Positions 29,889-39,550 of a stretch of 64,000 nt of DNA are shown here, one piece after another. This DNA comes from Streptomyces sp. ISL-12 (GTDB lineage: Bacteria; Actinomycetota; Actinomycetes; Streptomycetales; Streptomycetaceae). The translations under genes and the position numbers were made by a program. Below the pieces are notes generated by a model. That model was not told the origin of the DNA, searched no databases, and saw only the letters and a program-made list of their open reading frames with translations. Each line of letters starts with the position of its first letter. Positions within the stretch are counted from its first letter, which is position 1. Where the stretch lies: contig NZ_JAGGOO010000048.1 in NCBI RefSeq assembly GCF_018614415.1, positions 1 through 64,000 of the forward strand. The letters are read 5' to 3'.

Positions 29889-30629
29889 TCACGCCATCCG
29901 GAAACCCGCGGGCCCTCGCACCGCGGCGGCGGCGAGTTCCCCGACCCGGGCGGCGGGCACGGGCACACCGGGCGCCTGCTGGACCCAGGCCACGAACTCG
30001 GTGACCGTGAGGCCGGACGGCGGCTGACCCACGTACGGGAGGGCGTACAGCGGGGTGTTGGGTTCGCTGCGCCAGCTGTCGGCCAGGGGGCCGAGGTCCA
30101 CCGTGTCGAAGCCGAGGACGTCCAGCAGGCCGGCCACCTCCTTCTTGGCCCCCGGATCGTCGCCGGACAGGGGTAGCGCGGTGCGGTCGGGGGCTCCGGC
30201 CGGGCGGAACAGCTCCAGCAACTGCTTGGGGCCGATGTTGTGCAACGCCTTCACCACCCGGGCGTCCGCCAGATGGCGCTGCACCAGTTCGCTGGAGGTC
30301 AGCTCGTCGCGGTCGAGTTCAGGCACGCGGAAACCGGGATACAGCGCGTAGTTCATCGGGTCGATCACGGTCTTGCCGGCCAGCTCCGCCCGGGGCAACC
30401 GCTGGTGGGCGGCGAGCGGTACGGCGGCGAGGACCAGGTCACCGGCGCTCGCCGCCTCCGCCGGGGTGGCCGCGCGGGCCCGCTCACCGAGCTCCGCTAC
30501 GACACCGGCCAGCGTCTCGGGGCCGCGCGAGTTGCTCAGTACGACGTTCAGGCCGGCGTCGACGGCGCGGCGGGCGGCCCCGAGGCCGACCATGCCGGTG
30601 CCGATGACACCGAGGGTTGTTGCGCTCAC
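29889..30629 (-). CDS. F420/NADP-oxidoreductase-type Rossmann protein
   Basis: 246 residues from GTG 30629. The N-terminal dinucleotide fold GVIGTGMVGLGAARRAVDAG with SNSRGPETL matches the NADP-dependent F420 oxidoreductase (F420_oxidored) domain; DPMNYALYPGF and VVKALHNIGPKQLLE are also typical. F420 versus another substrate cannot be decided. Divergent from a LysR gene, which probably regulates it. Confidence 0.82.
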   Translation of the reverse strand: MSATTLGVIGTGMVGLGAARRAVDAGLNVVLSNSRGPETLAGVVAELGERARAATPAEAASAGDLVLAAVPLAAHQRLPRAELAGKTVIDPMNYALYPGFRVPELDRDELTSSELVQRHLADARVVKALHNIGPKQLLELFRPAGAPDRTALPLSGDDPGAKKEVAGLLDVLGFDTVDLGPLADSWRSEPNTPLYALPYVGQPPSGLTVTEFVAWVQQAPGVPVPAARVGELAAAAVRGPAGFRMA

Positions 30630-30716
30630 TGTGCTGTCCGTTCTGTGCTGCGTTCGCTTGTCCCCATCACAGCCCGAGTGACCTGCGCGAACAATGACCA
30701 GAAACGCTCCGCTGCG

Positions 30717-30731
30717 ATCACATCGTGTGAT
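30717..30731. promoter_or_regulatory. Candidate LysR operator
   Basis: Perfect inverted repeat ATCACA-TCG-TGTGAT, 11 bp upstream of the LysR start, in the 113-bp divergent gap. Consistent with autoregulation and control of the oxidoreductase gene. Confidence 0.4.
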
Positions 30732-30742
30732 AGATCGGGGTG

Positions 30743-31600
30743 ATGGAACTGAGGGCGTTGCAGTACTTCGTCACCGTCTCCGAGGAACTGCACTTCGGGC
30801 GCGCGGCGCAACGGCTGGGCATAGTGCAGCCGGCGGTGAGCCAGCAGATCGCCCGGCTGGAACGCGAGCTGGGCGTGCGGCTGCTCGACCGCACGTCGCG
30901 CCGGGTACAACTCACCCCGGCCGGCGAACGCGTGCTCGCCGCGGCCCGCGAGGCCCTCGCCGCGGCGGCCCGGGTGCGGGTGGTCGCCTCGGAACCGGCG
31001 GCCGTCCTGCGGATCGGGGTGGCGTCCTGCGCCACCCGGCGGATCGACCGGGCGGTGCGCCGCCTGAGCGACGGCGAACGCCCCGCCGAGCCGAGACTGG
31101 TCGATCTGCCGGTGGCCGCGCGACTCGACGCCGTCCGCGACGGAGAGCTGGACCTGGCGCTGGTGCGGGGCGCGCTCACCTCCACGGCGGTGCCGGTAGT
31201 GCGAGCCGTGCGGGCCTGGTCAGAGCCGCTGTACGCGGTGATCGGGCGGGAACACCCCGCCGCCCGCAGGCCCGCGGTCAGCCTGCGCGACCTCGATCCG
31301 CGCGGTCTGCGGCTGCCGGCCCGCGACAGCGACCCGCCGCTGCACGACGCGATCCTCGCCGCCCTGCCCGTGGCTCCGCTCCGGCCGCCCGCCGGGGACC
31401 TGCTCAACGTACTGTTCGAGGTGGGCCGGGACACCGAGGGCTGGACACTGGTGCCGGCCGAGCAGTTCGACGGGTCCCGCTCCGAGCGGCTGCTGCGGAT
31501 GCCGCTCGACCCGCCGGTGACCGTCGACGGCCACGTCGTCGCCTCACGGGCCACCCCGGAGCCGTGCATGGCGTCGTACGTGGCCGCGTTCGCGGATTGA
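30743..31600 (+). CDS. LysR-family transcriptional regulator
   Basis: 285 residues. HTH at [20 protein letters not shown] with [20 protein letters not shown] as recognition region; effector domain from about residue 90. ATG 30743 is the conserved LysR start, one codon after a GTG. Divergent from the F420/NADP-oxidoreductase-like gene, its likely target. Confidence 0.92.
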   Translation: MELRALQYFVTVSEELHFGRAAQRLGIVQPAVSQQIARLERELGVRLLDRTSRRVQLTPAGERVLAAAREALAAAARVRVVASEPAAVLRIGVASCATRRIDRAVRRLSDGERPAEPRLVDLPVAARLDAVRDGELDLALVRGALTSTAVPVVRAVRAWSEPLYAVIGREHPAARRPAVSLRDLDPRGLRLPARDSDPPLHDAILAALPVAPLRPPAGDLLNVLFEVGRDTEGWTLVPAEQFDGSRSERLLRMPLDPPVTVDGHVVASRATPEPCMASYVAAFAD

Positions 31601-31689
31601 ACTCCAGGGCGGACCCGCACGGACCGTGTGACGCGCGAGCCGGTTGTGCATCGGTGCGCACTGGTGTGAACCGGTGCTAGCCCGGCCGG

Positions 31690-32631
31690 TCAGGGACGCC
31701 GTCCGGGCCGACGCTTCATGGCGGCCCACAGGGTCTTCTGGAGGAGCAGGGTCAGGGTGCCGGCGACGATGATGCCCACCAGGTTCAGCAGGAGCTGTTC
31801 CGTGGAGCGCCAGCCCTGGACGGCGTCGCCGTAGATCAGGGCCACGGCCGCGTTCGCGGCGGCCGGGACCGTGGTGACCGAGATGGCCACGCCGACCAGG
31901 GCGCCCGACTTCGCGGAGGTCAGGGAGAGCATGCCGGCGGCGCCGGCCAGGACCGCCACCACGAACGAGAACCAGTCCGGGGCGTAGACGAACCCGGTGT
32001 TGGGCCGTTCGCCCTCCAGCTTCGCCTCGGTGAACAGGCCGACGGAGTCCATGAACAGGCTGAAGGCCGCCGTCACCGCCATGGCGACCGCGAAGCCCGC
32101 CAGCAGGGCGACGGCCGAGCGCAGCGCCAGGCGCGGGGCGCGCTGGACGGCGGCGGTGCAGATGCCGGCCAGCGGGCCGAACTCCGGCCCGACCGCCATC
32201 GCGCCGACGATCAGGATCGCGTTGTCCAGCACCACACCGCAGGCCGCGATCATCGTGGCGAGCGTGATGAAGGCGACGTAGGTGACCGAGAGGGTCGACT
32301 CCTCGTGGGTCGCCTCCTGGAGCTGCTCCCACAGCACCGCGTCCGCCGCCTCGCCCGGCGCCTCCTTCTCGGCCCGGTCGGCGTACTCGGACAGCGACAG
32401 GTCGATGTCCTCGGCGGTGATGGCGCCGTGGCGCTGCAGGCCCAGCCGGCGCAGCCGGCCGATGAGGTCGTCGCCCGCCTCCCGCGCCACGTCGCACATC
32501 ACCACGTCCCCGGCGGGGGAGCGGGCGGCCCCGGGGAGGACGACCAGGTGGGCGGTGCCGACGGTCGTGTCGAGGAGACGGACCACCTCGTCGGTCTGCT
32601 CGGGCGGGGTGATCAGGCGCAGATGCAGCAT
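31690..32631 (-). CDS. DUF389 family membrane protein
   Basis: 313 residues. A soluble alpha/beta N-terminus of about 115 residues is followed by a hydrophobic domain with about six helices; TLATMIAACGVVLDNAILIVGAMAVGPEFGPL is the DUF389 signature region, given here in part (LDNAILIVGAMAVGPEFGPL). Members are of unknown function. It is 36 bp downstream of coaA on the same strand and may share its transcript. Confidence 0.85.
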   Translation of the reverse strand: MLHLRLITPPEQTDEVVRLLDTTVGTAHLVVLPGAARSPAGDVVMCDVAREAGDDLIGRLRRLGLQRHGAITAEDIDLSLSEYADRAEKEAPGEAADAVLWEQLQEATHEESTLSVTYVAFITLATMIAACGVVLDNAILIVGAMAVGPEFGPLAGICTAAVQRAPRLALRSAVALLAGFAVAMAVTAAFSLFMDSVGLFTEAKLEGERPNTGFVYAPDWFSFVVAVLAGAAGMLSLTSAKSGALVGVAISVTTVPAAANAAVALIYGDAVQGWRSTEQLLLNLVGIIVAGTLTLLLQKTLWAAMKRRPGRRP

Positions 32632-32667
32632 GCGGCCTATTGAACCGTCGGACGACCCCGGGTGAGG

Positions 32668-33681
32668 TCACAGTTTGCGCAGGTGCAGCCGCTGCACCTT
32701 GTGGTCCGGGCCCTTGCGCAGGATCAGGGTGGCGCGGCCCCGGGTGGGGGCGACGTTCTCGATCAGGTTGGGCTTGTTGATGGTGCGCCAGGTGGTGCGG
32801 GCGTAGTCGAGGGCCTCCTCCTCCGACACCTGGGTGTACTTGCGGAAGTAGGAGGAGGGGTTCTGGAAGGCGGTCGCGCGCAGCTTCTTGAAGCGGTTGA
32901 GGTACCAGCTCTCGATGTCCTCGGGGCGGGCGTCGACGTACACGCTGAAGTCGAAGTAGTCGGCGAGGCCGACCCTGGTGCGGCCGTCCTTGCCGGGGAG
33001 GGCGGGCTGGAGGACGTTGAGGCCCTCGACGATCAGGATGTCCGGGCGGCGGACGGTCAGCTTCTCGCCGGGGACGATGTCGTAGATCAGGTGGGAGTAG
33101 ACGGGCGCCGTCACCTCCGCCTTGCCGGCCTTGATGTCGGCGACGAAGCGGGTCAGCGCGCGGCGGTCGTACGACTCGGGGAAACCTTTCCGCGCCATCA
33201 GGCCGCGCGCCTCCAGCTCCCGGGTCGGCAGCAGGAACCCGTCGGTGGTGACCAGCTCGACGCGCGGGTGCTCGGGCCAGCGGGAGAGCAGCGCCTGGAG
33301 GAGGCGGGCGACGGTGGACTTGCCGACCGCGACCGAGCCGGCCACGCCTATGACGAAAGGGGTGCCGGACTGGGAGCCCTGTTCGCCGAGGAAGGTGTTG
33401 AGCGCGCCGCGCAGGCCGTCGGTGGCGCCGACGTAGAGGTTGAGCAGCCGGGAGAGCGGGAGGTAGATGTCCCGCACCTCGTCGAGGTCGATGACGTCAC
33501 CGAGGCCGCGCAGCTTCTCCACCTCCTCGGCGGTGAGCGGCAGCGGCGTCTTCTCACGCAGCGCGCTCCACTCGGCACGGGTGAGGTCGACGTAGGGAGT
33601 CGCCTCCGGCCTGGGCCGGTGGGCGCTCCGGGGGGTCGAGGGGACGGCCGAAGGGGCCGTCGAAGGGACCGGAGAGATCAC
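32668..33681 (-). CDS. coaA: Pantothenate kinase, type I
   Basis: 337 residues from GTG 33681. P-loop [18 protein letters not shown] near residue 110, then [17 protein letters not shown] and YDIVPGE, all diagnostic of bacterial type I PanK. First committed step of coenzyme A synthesis; feedback-inhibited by CoA in this family. The first 30 residues are Pro/Ser-rich and may be a variable extension. Divergent from glmS. Confidence 0.97.
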   Translation of the reverse strand: MISPVPSTAPSAVPSTPRSAHRPRPEATPYVDLTRAEWSALREKTPLPLTAEEVEKLRGLGDVIDLDEVRDIYLPLSRLLNLYVGATDGLRGALNTFLGEQGSQSGTPFVIGVAGSVAVGKSTVARLLQALLSRWPEHPRVELVTTDGFLLPTRELEARGLMARKGFPESYDRRALTRFVADIKAGKAEVTAPVYSHLIYDIVPGEKLTVRRPDILIVEGLNVLQPALPGKDGRTRVGLADYFDFSVYVDARPEDIESWYLNRFKKLRATAFQNPSSYFRKYTQVSEEEALDYARTTWRTINKPNLIENVAPTRGRATLILRKGPDHKVQRLHLRKL

Positions 33682-33843
33682 AGTCCATTGTTAACGGAGT
33701 TTGAACGGGGTGCAGGGTGGGGTCGGTCACGTCGCCCGGCCGGAGCCCATGCGGGCCGACGCGGGCCGGGCAGCCGTGGGAATTTCCGATATCGGGCACG
33801 ATCCGGCAGGTTCGTGATCGGATCTGACCGTAGGCTGCCGATC

Positions 33844-35691
33844 ATGTGCGGAATCGTGGGATATGTGGGAACGCAGTCGGCGCTCGACGTCGTGATGGCC
33901 GGGCTGAAGCGACTGGAGTACCGGGGATACGACTCGGCGGGCGTCGCCGTGCTCGCGGACGGCGGCCTCGCCACCGCCAAGCGGGCCGGCAAGCTCGTCA
34001 ACCTGGAGAAGGAGCTGGCCGAGCATCCGCTGCCGGCCGGGACCACCGGCATCGGCCACACCCGGTGGGCCACGCACGGCGGCCCCACCGACGCCAACGC
34101 CCATCCGCACCTGGACAACGCGGGCCGGGTCGCGGTCGTGCACAACGGCATCATCGAGAACTTCGCCGCGCTGCGGGCCGAGCTGACCGAGCGCGGTCAC
34201 GGTCTCGTCTCCGAGACGGACACCGAGGTCGTCGCCCATCTGCTCGCCGAGGAGTACTCGGCCTGCGCCGACCTGGCGGAGGCGATGCGGCTGGTGTGCC
34301 GGCGCCTTGAGGGCGCGTTCACGCTGGTCGCGACGCACGCGGACGAGCCGGACGTGGTGGTCGGCGCCCGCCGCAACTCGCCGCTGGTGGTCGGGGTGGG
34401 CGAGGGCGAGTCCTTCCTCGCCTCCGACGTGGCGGCGTTCATCGCGCACACCCGCGAGGCCCTCGAACTCGGCCAGGACCAGGTGGTCGAGCTGCGCCGG
34501 GACGGCGTCACGGTGACCGGCTTCGACGGCTCCCCGGCCGACGTCCGCGCCTACCACGTCGACTGGGACGCCTCCGCCGCCGAGAAGGACGGTCACGCCT
34601 CCTTCATGCTCAAGGAGATCGCCGAACAGCCGAAGGCGGTCGCCGACACGCTGCTGGGCCGCATCGACGCGGCGGGCTCCCTGACGCTGGACGAGGTGCG
34701 GATCCCGGCGGGGGAGCTGCGCGAGACGGACAAGGTCGTCATCGTCGCGTGCGGTACGGCCTTCCACGCCGGGCTGATCGCCAAGTACGCGATCGAGCAC
34801 TGGACGCGGATTCCGTGTGAGGTCGAGCTGGCGAGTGAGTTCCGCTATCGCGACCCCATCCTCGACTCCCGGTCACTGGTCATCGCCATCTCCCAGTCCG
34901 GCGAGACCATGGACACGCTGATGGCCCTGCGGCACGCCCGCGAACAGGGCTCCAAGGTGCTGGCCATCTGCAACACCAACGGTTCGACGATCCCCCGCGA
35001 ATCCGACGCCGTGCTCTACACGCACGCCGGTCCGGAGGTCGCCGTCGCCTCGACCAAGGCGTTCCTGACCCAGCTGGTCGCCTGCTACCTGGTCGCGCTG
35101 TACCTGGGTCAGGTGCGCGGCACCAAGTGGGGGGACGAGATCCGGGCGGTGATCCGGGACCTGGCGGGCATCGGGGAGGCGGTCGGCCGGGTGCTGGGCA
35201 CCATGGAGCCGGTACGCGAACTGGCGCGCACGCTCGCCGGGAAGGACACGGTGCTGTTCCTGGGGCGGCACGTGGGCTATCCGGTCGCGCTGGAAGGCGC
35301 GCTCAAGCTGAAGGAACTGGCCTACATGCACGCCGAGGGCTTCGCGGCGGGCGAGCTGAAGCACGGGCCGATCGCGCTGATCGAGGAGGACGTGCCGGTC
35401 GTCGTGGTGGTGCCGTCCCCGCGCGGGCGCTCGGTCCTGCACGACAAGATCGTCTCCAACATCCAGGAGATCCGCGCCCGGGGCGCCCGCACCATCGTCA
35501 TCGCCGAGGAGGGCGACGACGCGGTGACGCCGTACGCCGACCACCTGATCCGGGTACCGGTCACACCGACGCTCCTCCAGCCCCTGGTGGCGACGGTGCC
35601 GCTGCAGGTCTTCGCCTGCGAACTGGCGACGGCCCGGGGCAACGAGGTGGATCAGCCCCGGAACCTGGCGAAGTCGGTGACGGTGGAGTGA
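33844..35691 (+). CDS. glmS: Glutamine-fructose-6-phosphate aminotransferase (isomerising)
   Basis: 615 residues starting MCGIVGYVGTQSALDVVMAG, with Cys2 the Ntn glutaminase nucleophile. Two SIS domains follow, with SQSGETMDTLMALRHA and the C-terminal NLAKSVTVE. Makes glucosamine-6-phosphate for GlmM. No glmS ribozyme-like element was apparent in the short upstream gap. Its last 40 bp are overlapped on the other strand by the DUF397 gene. Confidence 0.98.
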   Translation: MCGIVGYVGTQSALDVVMAGLKRLEYRGYDSAGVAVLADGGLATAKRAGKLVNLEKELAEHPLPAGTTGIGHTRWATHGGPTDANAHPHLDNAGRVAVVHNGIIENFAALRAELTERGHGLVSETDTEVVAHLLAEEYSACADLAEAMRLVCRRLEGAFTLVATHADEPDVVVGARRNSPLVVGVGEGESFLASDVAAFIAHTREALELGQDQVVELRRDGVTVTGFDGSPADVRAYHVDWDASAAEKDGHASFMLKEIAEQPKAVADTLLGRIDAAGSLTLDEVRIPAGELRETDKVVIVACGTAFHAGLIAKYAIEHWTRIPCEVELASEFRYRDPILDSRSLVIAISQSGETMDTLMALRHAREQGSKVLAICNTNGSTIPRESDAVLYTHAGPEVAVASTKAFLTQLVACYLVALYLGQVRGTKWGDEIRAVIRDLAGIGEAVGRVLGTMEPVRELARTLAGKDTVLFLGRHVGYPVALEGALKLKELAYMHAEGFAAGELKHGPIALIEEDVPVVVVVPSPRGRSVLHDKIVSNIQEIRARGARTIVIAEEGDDAVTPYADHLIRVPVTPTLLQPLVATVPLQVFACELATARGNEVDQPRNLAKSVTVE

Positions 35692-35870
35692 GCTTTCAGC
35701 GCCTGGAGGAAGGGGGCGAAGGCGGCGGGCGGGAAGGTGAGGGTGGCGTGGGCGGGGTTCTTGGAGTCGCGGACGGCTACGCGGGGGTGGGCGGTGGCTA
35801 TCTCCACGCAAGAGCTGCCGTCGCCGGCACTGGAGCAGGAGGATTTACGCCAGTGGTCGAGGGCGATCAC
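35652..35870 (-). CDS. DUF397 domain protein
   Basis: 72 residues from GTG 35870. It matches the DUF397 pattern: WRKSSCSSAGDGSSCVEIA, then VAVRDSKNP and LTFPPAAFAPFLQALK. These small proteins usually accompany an XRE-DUF5753 regulator, and here the decayed regulator ends 7 bp upstream. The C-terminus overlaps the end of glmS by 40 bp, suggesting that the pair was inserted directly after glmS. Confidence 0.85.
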   Translation of the reverse strand: MIALDHWRKSSCSSAGDGSSCVEIATAHPRVAVRDSKNPAHATLTFPPAAFAPFLQALKAHSTVTDFARFRG

Positions 35871-35877
35871 GAGACGC

Positions 35878-36455
35878 TCACACTTCCTTGGTCAGGCGGT
35901 GTATGAAGTCACGCGAACGCGTTGGGTCCAGCGACGCGGCTTCCAGCCTACGTAGCGGCGTTCGAGGAGGTAGCTGAGCTGGGCTCGTGAGGTGGCGCGG
36001 TCGCCGACCTGAGTGCGCAATGCCGCTTCGTGGATGATCGCTTCGTATGGTGTGGGCTCGTCGCCCCCGAGGATCACTTTCCGCCGCATCCTGTGCCGGA
36101 CACGCAGTTCGAGATCTTCGTCGGGCAGTTCAGGAATGTTGTCGGTGTAGATGGCGCGGGCGTAGTTCTCTGTCAGAAGAGGGCCGGGGATATACAGAAC
36201 TTGGCATGCTGTCCCAGCTCGGCGAGGTCCAGGAACGGTGTGAGCAGCAGTCCTCGGTACTCCTCCCACCAGCCGCGCGTTCGATCGGTCGCCATGGCGA
36301 CCAAGGCGTCGATCAGTGCTTGGTCTGTGCAGGAGTAGCTGCCTGCGAGGCGGCGCAGGCGCTTCTCGCTGACCCCTGCCAGACCCATCTCGATCTGGCT
36401 GATCTGTGCGGGACCCACTCCCAGCAGTGCCGCCGCCTCGCGGGTCGCGAGCCCT
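35878..36455 (-). pseudogene. Decayed XRE-DUF5753 regulator gene
   Basis: Reading leftward, three in-order fragments of one regulator are visible in different frames. An HTH piece lacking its N-terminus (GLATREAAALLGVGPAQISQ to FLDLAELGQHAK) stops at 36173. The DUF5753 piece starts near 36205 (VLYIPGPLLTENYARAIYTD to SRAQLSYLLE). The true C-terminus (LEAASLDPTRSRDFIHRLTK, stop 35878) is in a third frame, with about 60-70 expected middle residues missing. At least two internal deletions and a 5' truncation make it non-functional, while its DUF397 partner remains intact. Confidence 0.8.
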
Positions 36456-36548
36456 GTCGCCCGCCTCGACGACTGGCTCGCCCGTGCCGTGACCGCCGAG
36501 CAGGCGGAGGAGCTCTTCGGTGCGGAGGAGGAGCAGGGCGCCCCGTAG
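36456..36548 (+). pseudogene. C-terminal remnant of a rightward gene upstream of acpS
   Basis: An open frame with no start reads LDDWLARAVTAEQAEELFGA and ends at TAG 36546-36548, 9 bp before acpS. It abuts the truncated 5' end of the XRE remnant, so both look cut by the same rearrangement. The parent family is not recognised. Confidence 0.35.
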
Positions 36549-36557
36549 GGTGCCCGC

Positions 36558-36929
36558 ATGAGCATCATCGGGGTCGGGATCGACGTGGCGGAGATCGAGC
36601 GGTTCGCGGTGTCGCTGGAGCGTACGCCCGCGTTGGCCGAGCGGCTCTTCCTGGAGAGCGAGCTGCTGCTGCCGGGCGGTGCGCGGCGTGGGGTCGCCTC
36701 CCTGGCCGCTCGGTTCGCGGCGAAGGAGGCGCTGGCCAAGGCGCTGGGGGCGCCGGCCGGACTGCTCTGGACCGACGCCGAGGTCTACGTCGAGGACAGC
36801 GGGCGGCCCCGGCTGCGGGTGAGGGGGACGGTGGCGGCGCGCGCCGCCGAGCTGGGCGTGACCTCGTGGCACGTGTCGCTGAGCCATGACGCCGGGGTGG
36901 CGTCGGCCGTGGTGATCGCGGAGGGGTGA
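36558..36929 (+). CDS. acpS: Holo-[acyl-carrier-protein] synthase
   Basis: 123 residues. [12 protein letters not shown] near the N-terminus and [12 protein letters not shown] are the two magnesium/CoA-binding motifs of AcpS-type phosphopantetheinyl transferases. It converts apo-ACP to holo-ACP using CoA. In the same neighbourhood as coaA, nnr and alr, as in other streptomycetes. Confidence 0.96.
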   Translation: MSIIGVGIDVAEIERFAVSLERTPALAERLFLESELLLPGGARRGVASLAARFAAKEALAKALGAPAGLLWTDAEVYVEDSGRPRLRVRGTVAARAAELGVTSWHVSLSHDAGVASAVVIAEG

Positions 36930-36939
36930 ACCCCGGGTC

Positions 36940-37548
36940 TCAGTCCTGCGTCGGGCGGACCCTGACGTGCATGCGCTCGCCCTGGGCGCCGTACAGCGCG
37001 ATCCACTCCACCGGGCGGTCGCCCGCGTTGGCCAGGCCGTGCGGGACGCGGGTGTCGAACTCCGCCGACTCGCCCGCCGCGAGGACCAGATCGTGGTCGC
37101 CGAGGGCGAGGAGCAGGCGGCCGGAGAGGACGTACAGCCACTCGTGCCCCTCGTGGGAGCCCTGCTCGGGGCGGCTGGTGCGCGGGCCGGCCGGGGCCGG
37201 GAGGATCTGCTTGTAGGCGTGCAGGCCGCCGAGGTGCGGGGCCGGAGTGAGGGGGATCCAGGTCTGGCCGTGGCGGACGAAGGGCCGGGGGTGGACGCGG
37301 GGGTCGCCGGTGCGGGAGCCGACCAGGTCGTCCAGGGAGACGCGGAACACCTCGGCCAGCGGCAGCAGATGACGCAGGGTCGGCTCGCGTTGTCCCGACT
37401 CCAGCCGGGACAGCGTGCTCACGGAGATGCCGGTGGCCGCGCCGAGCTGGGCCAGCGTGGTGCCGCGGGTCTGGCGCAGGGCGCGCAGGCGGGGGCCGAA
37501 GCCGGTCAGTACCGCCGCCGGACCGCTCTCCTCACGCGGGTCGTTCAC
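36940..37548 (-). CDS. XRE regulator with C-terminal cupin domain
   Basis: 202 residues from GTG 37548. HTH at about 18-72 (LRALRQTRGTTLAQLGAATG, then STLSRLESGQREPTL); a cupin domain at about 110-195 (GHEWLYVLSGRLLLALGDHD). A typical small-ligand-sensing repressor architecture. Its start overlaps the end of the TetR gene by 17 bp, so the two form an operon. Confidence 0.92.
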   Translation of the reverse strand: MNDPREESGPAAVLTGFGPRLRALRQTRGTTLAQLGAATGISVSTLSRLESGQREPTLRHLLPLAEVFRVSLDDLVGSRTGDPRVHPRPFVRHGQTWIPLTPAPHLGGLHAYKQILPAPAGPRTSRPEQGSHEGHEWLYVLSGRLLLALGDHDLVLAAGESAEFDTRVPHGLANAGDRPVEWIALYGAQGERMHVRVRPTQD

Positions 37549-38224
37549 GGGGCGCGATGCCGGTGAGGATGAGGTCGATGCCGGCCAGGAACTCCACCCG
37601 GTCGTCGTGGCGGGGCAGGTCGCCCGCGATGTCCCGGACGAACCGGTACTCCTCGGGGTCGAGGTCCGCCCAGGCCGCCGCCATCGTGGTCAGGAACTCG
37701 GTGCGGTCGGTGCCCGGCTCGACCGCGCGGGCGTTGGCCGCGTTCTGGCCGGCCACTCCGACGACGTAGTTCAGCAGCGCGGACGCGGCCGTGAACTGGA
37801 CGGCGCGGGGTACGCCGAGCGCCTGGACCTGGCGGCCGAGGCGTTCGAAGATCCGCAGGATCGGCGCGTCCATGTCCATGGAGGAGCGGGCGAGCTGTGT
37901 GCCGACCCACGGATGGGCGTCGATCGCGTCGAACACGCCGAGCGCGGTGGCGCGGATGGCGTCCTGCGGGGTGGTGTCGGCGGCGGCGGGGGGTACGGCG
38001 GCGGCGACCACGGCGTCGGTGGCGGCGTGCAGGAGTTCGTCCTTGCCGGTGACGTGCCAGTAGATCGCGCCGGGCCCGGTGGCGAGCCGCTCGGCGAGGG
38101 CGCGGAAGGTGAGCCCGCCCTCGCCCGCCGTGTCGAGCAGCTCGATCGCGGCCTCGACGATGCGCTCGCGGGAGAGCGGGTGCTCGCGGCGGCGCTCGGG
38201 GCGGCGGGTCCTGGTTGCTGCCAT
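37532..38224 (-). CDS. TetR-family repressor (TetR_C-type)
   Basis: 230 residues from ATG 38224. HTH at about 17-60 (LSRERIVEAAIELLDTAGEG, GAIYWHVTGKDELL) and a C-terminal ligand domain. Divergent from an FAD monooxygenase gene with three palindromes in the 118-bp gap, the same layout as tetR/tetA-type circuits. It probably represses both directions and responds to a substrate of the monooxygenase. Confidence 0.93.
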   Translation of the reverse strand: MAATRTRRPERRREHPLSRERIVEAAIELLDTAGEGGLTFRALAERLATGPGAIYWHVTGKDELLHAATDAVVAAAVPPAAADTTPQDAIRATALGVFDAIDAHPWVGTQLARSSMDMDAPILRIFERLGRQVQALGVPRAVQFTAASALLNYVVGVAGQNAANARAVEPGTDRTEFLTTMAAAWADLDPEEYRFVRDIAGDLPRHDDRVEFLAGIDLILTGIAPRERPA

Positions 38225-38245
38225 GCGGCCATTGTGACACACGGT

Positions 38246-38323
38246 CTGGAACCCCGTTCCAGCTTGACAGGAATGGAACAAGGTTCCAGTGTGGGGAGTG
38301 GAACAAATGGAACGACATTCCAG
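38246..38323. promoter_or_regulatory. Triple TetR-type operator with embedded promoter
   Basis: Three dyads of the form TGGAAC-N3-GTTCCA: 38247-38261 (extended as CTGGAAC-CCC-GTTCCAG), 38274-38288 and 38309-38323 (one mismatch). TTGACA (38264-38269) and CAGTGT (38287-38292), spacing 17, form a rightward promoter that overlaps the second site. Confidence 0.7.
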
Positions 38324-38342
38324 CACTGTAGGGAGCGTTGTC

Positions 38343-39476
38343 ATGACTACCGACGTCACGATCATCGGCGCCGGGCTCGGCGGGCTCACCCTCGCCCGTG
38401 TCCTCCACGTCCACGGCATACCGGTCACCGTCCACGAGGCGGAGGCCTCGCCGACCGCCCGGGCGCAGGGCGGGATGCTCGACATCCACGACCACAACGG
38501 GCAGCTCGCCCTCAAGGCCGCGGGCCTCTACGAGGAGTTCCGCGGCCTCGTCCTGGAGGGCCGCCAGGCATCCCGCGCCCTCGCCCCGGACGGGACCGTC
38601 CTGCTCGACGAACCCGACGACGGCACGGGCGGACGCCCCGAGGTGCACCGCGGTGAGCTGCGGCGACTGCTGCTCGACTCGCTGCCGGAGGGCACCGTGC
38701 GGTGGGGGCGCAAGGTGAGCGGCGTCCGGGCGCTGGGCGGGGGCCGGCACGAGGTGGCCTTCGCCGACGGCACGACCGTCGTCACGGGGCTGCTGGTCGG
38801 CGCGGACGGCGCCTGGTCGCGGGTGCGGCCGCTGCTCTCCGCCGCCGTGCCCGAGTACACCGGCACGTCGTTCGTCGAGACGTACCTGTACGACGCCGAC
38901 ACCCGGCACCCCGGCGCCGCGAAGGCGGTCGGCGGCGGATCGATGTACGCGCTCGCGCCGGGGAAGGGCATCATGGCGCACCGGGAGAGCGGGGGCACCC
39001 TGCACACGTACGTGGCGCTGGCCCGGCCGCTGGAGTGGTTCGACGGCATCGACTTCACCGACGCGAGTGCGGCCGCCGCACGGATCGCCGGGGAGTTCGA
39101 GGGCTGGGCGCCCGAACTCACCGCGCTGATCACCGACGGCGAGACCGCGCCCGTACCGCGCCCCCTGTACACGCTGCCGGCCGAGCACCGCTGGGACCGG
39201 GTGCCGGGGGCGACCCTGCTCGGCGACGCCGCCCACCTCATGATCCCGTCGGGGGAGGGCGCCAACCTGGCCATGTACGACGCCGCCCGGCTCGGTGAGC
39301 TGCTCGCCGCGCACCCCGGTGACACCGAGGCCGCGCTCGCCGTCCACGAGCGGGAGATGTTCCCGCGCAGCGCCGCCGAGGCCGTCGCGGCGGGCCGGCT
39401 GCACGCGGCGATGTTCGGCGACGACTCGCCCCACGGGCTGCTCGGCCTGTTCGCCGGAGGCGAGCCGTCCGCCTGA
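38343..39476 (+). CDS. FAD-dependent monooxygenase (TetX/PHBH-like)
   Basis: 377 residues from ATG 38343. Rossmann GxGxxG at the N-terminus (TIIGAGLGGLTLARVLHVHG), the DG motif (LLVGADGAWSRVRP) and the GD motif (ATLLGDAAHLMIPSGEGANL) are all present. Group A flavin monooxygenases of this kind hydroxylate aromatic or polyketide substrates and include tetracycline-inactivating TetX. With a TetR-type repressor divergent, a drug- or metabolite-inactivating role is plausible but not shown. Confidence 0.9.
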   Translation: MTTDVTIIGAGLGGLTLARVLHVHGIPVTVHEAEASPTARAQGGMLDIHDHNGQLALKAAGLYEEFRGLVLEGRQASRALAPDGTVLLDEPDDGTGGRPEVHRGELRRLLLDSLPEGTVRWGRKVSGVRALGGGRHEVAFADGTTVVTGLLVGADGAWSRVRPLLSAAVPEYTGTSFVETYLYDADTRHPGAAKAVGGGSMYALAPGKGIMAHRESGGTLHTYVALARPLEWFDGIDFTDASAAAARIAGEFEGWAPELTALITDGETAPVPRPLYTLPAEHRWDRVPGATLLGDAAHLMIPSGEGANLAMYDAARLGELLAAHPGDTEAALAVHEREMFPRSAAEAVAAGRLHAAMFGDDSPHGLLGLFAGGEPSA

Positions 39477-39550
39477 CGGGAGGGCGCGGGCGGCCGGGCG
39501 GGCTCGCCGTCCGTGGTTTCCCCCTCGTTGGTTCTCCGGATTCCCGGAAG

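Noticed and set aside
33784..33843. Search for a glmS ribozyme or riboswitch upstream of glmS
   Set aside because: The gap to coaA is short and shows no structure of that kind; the ribozyme is not expected in actinomycetes.
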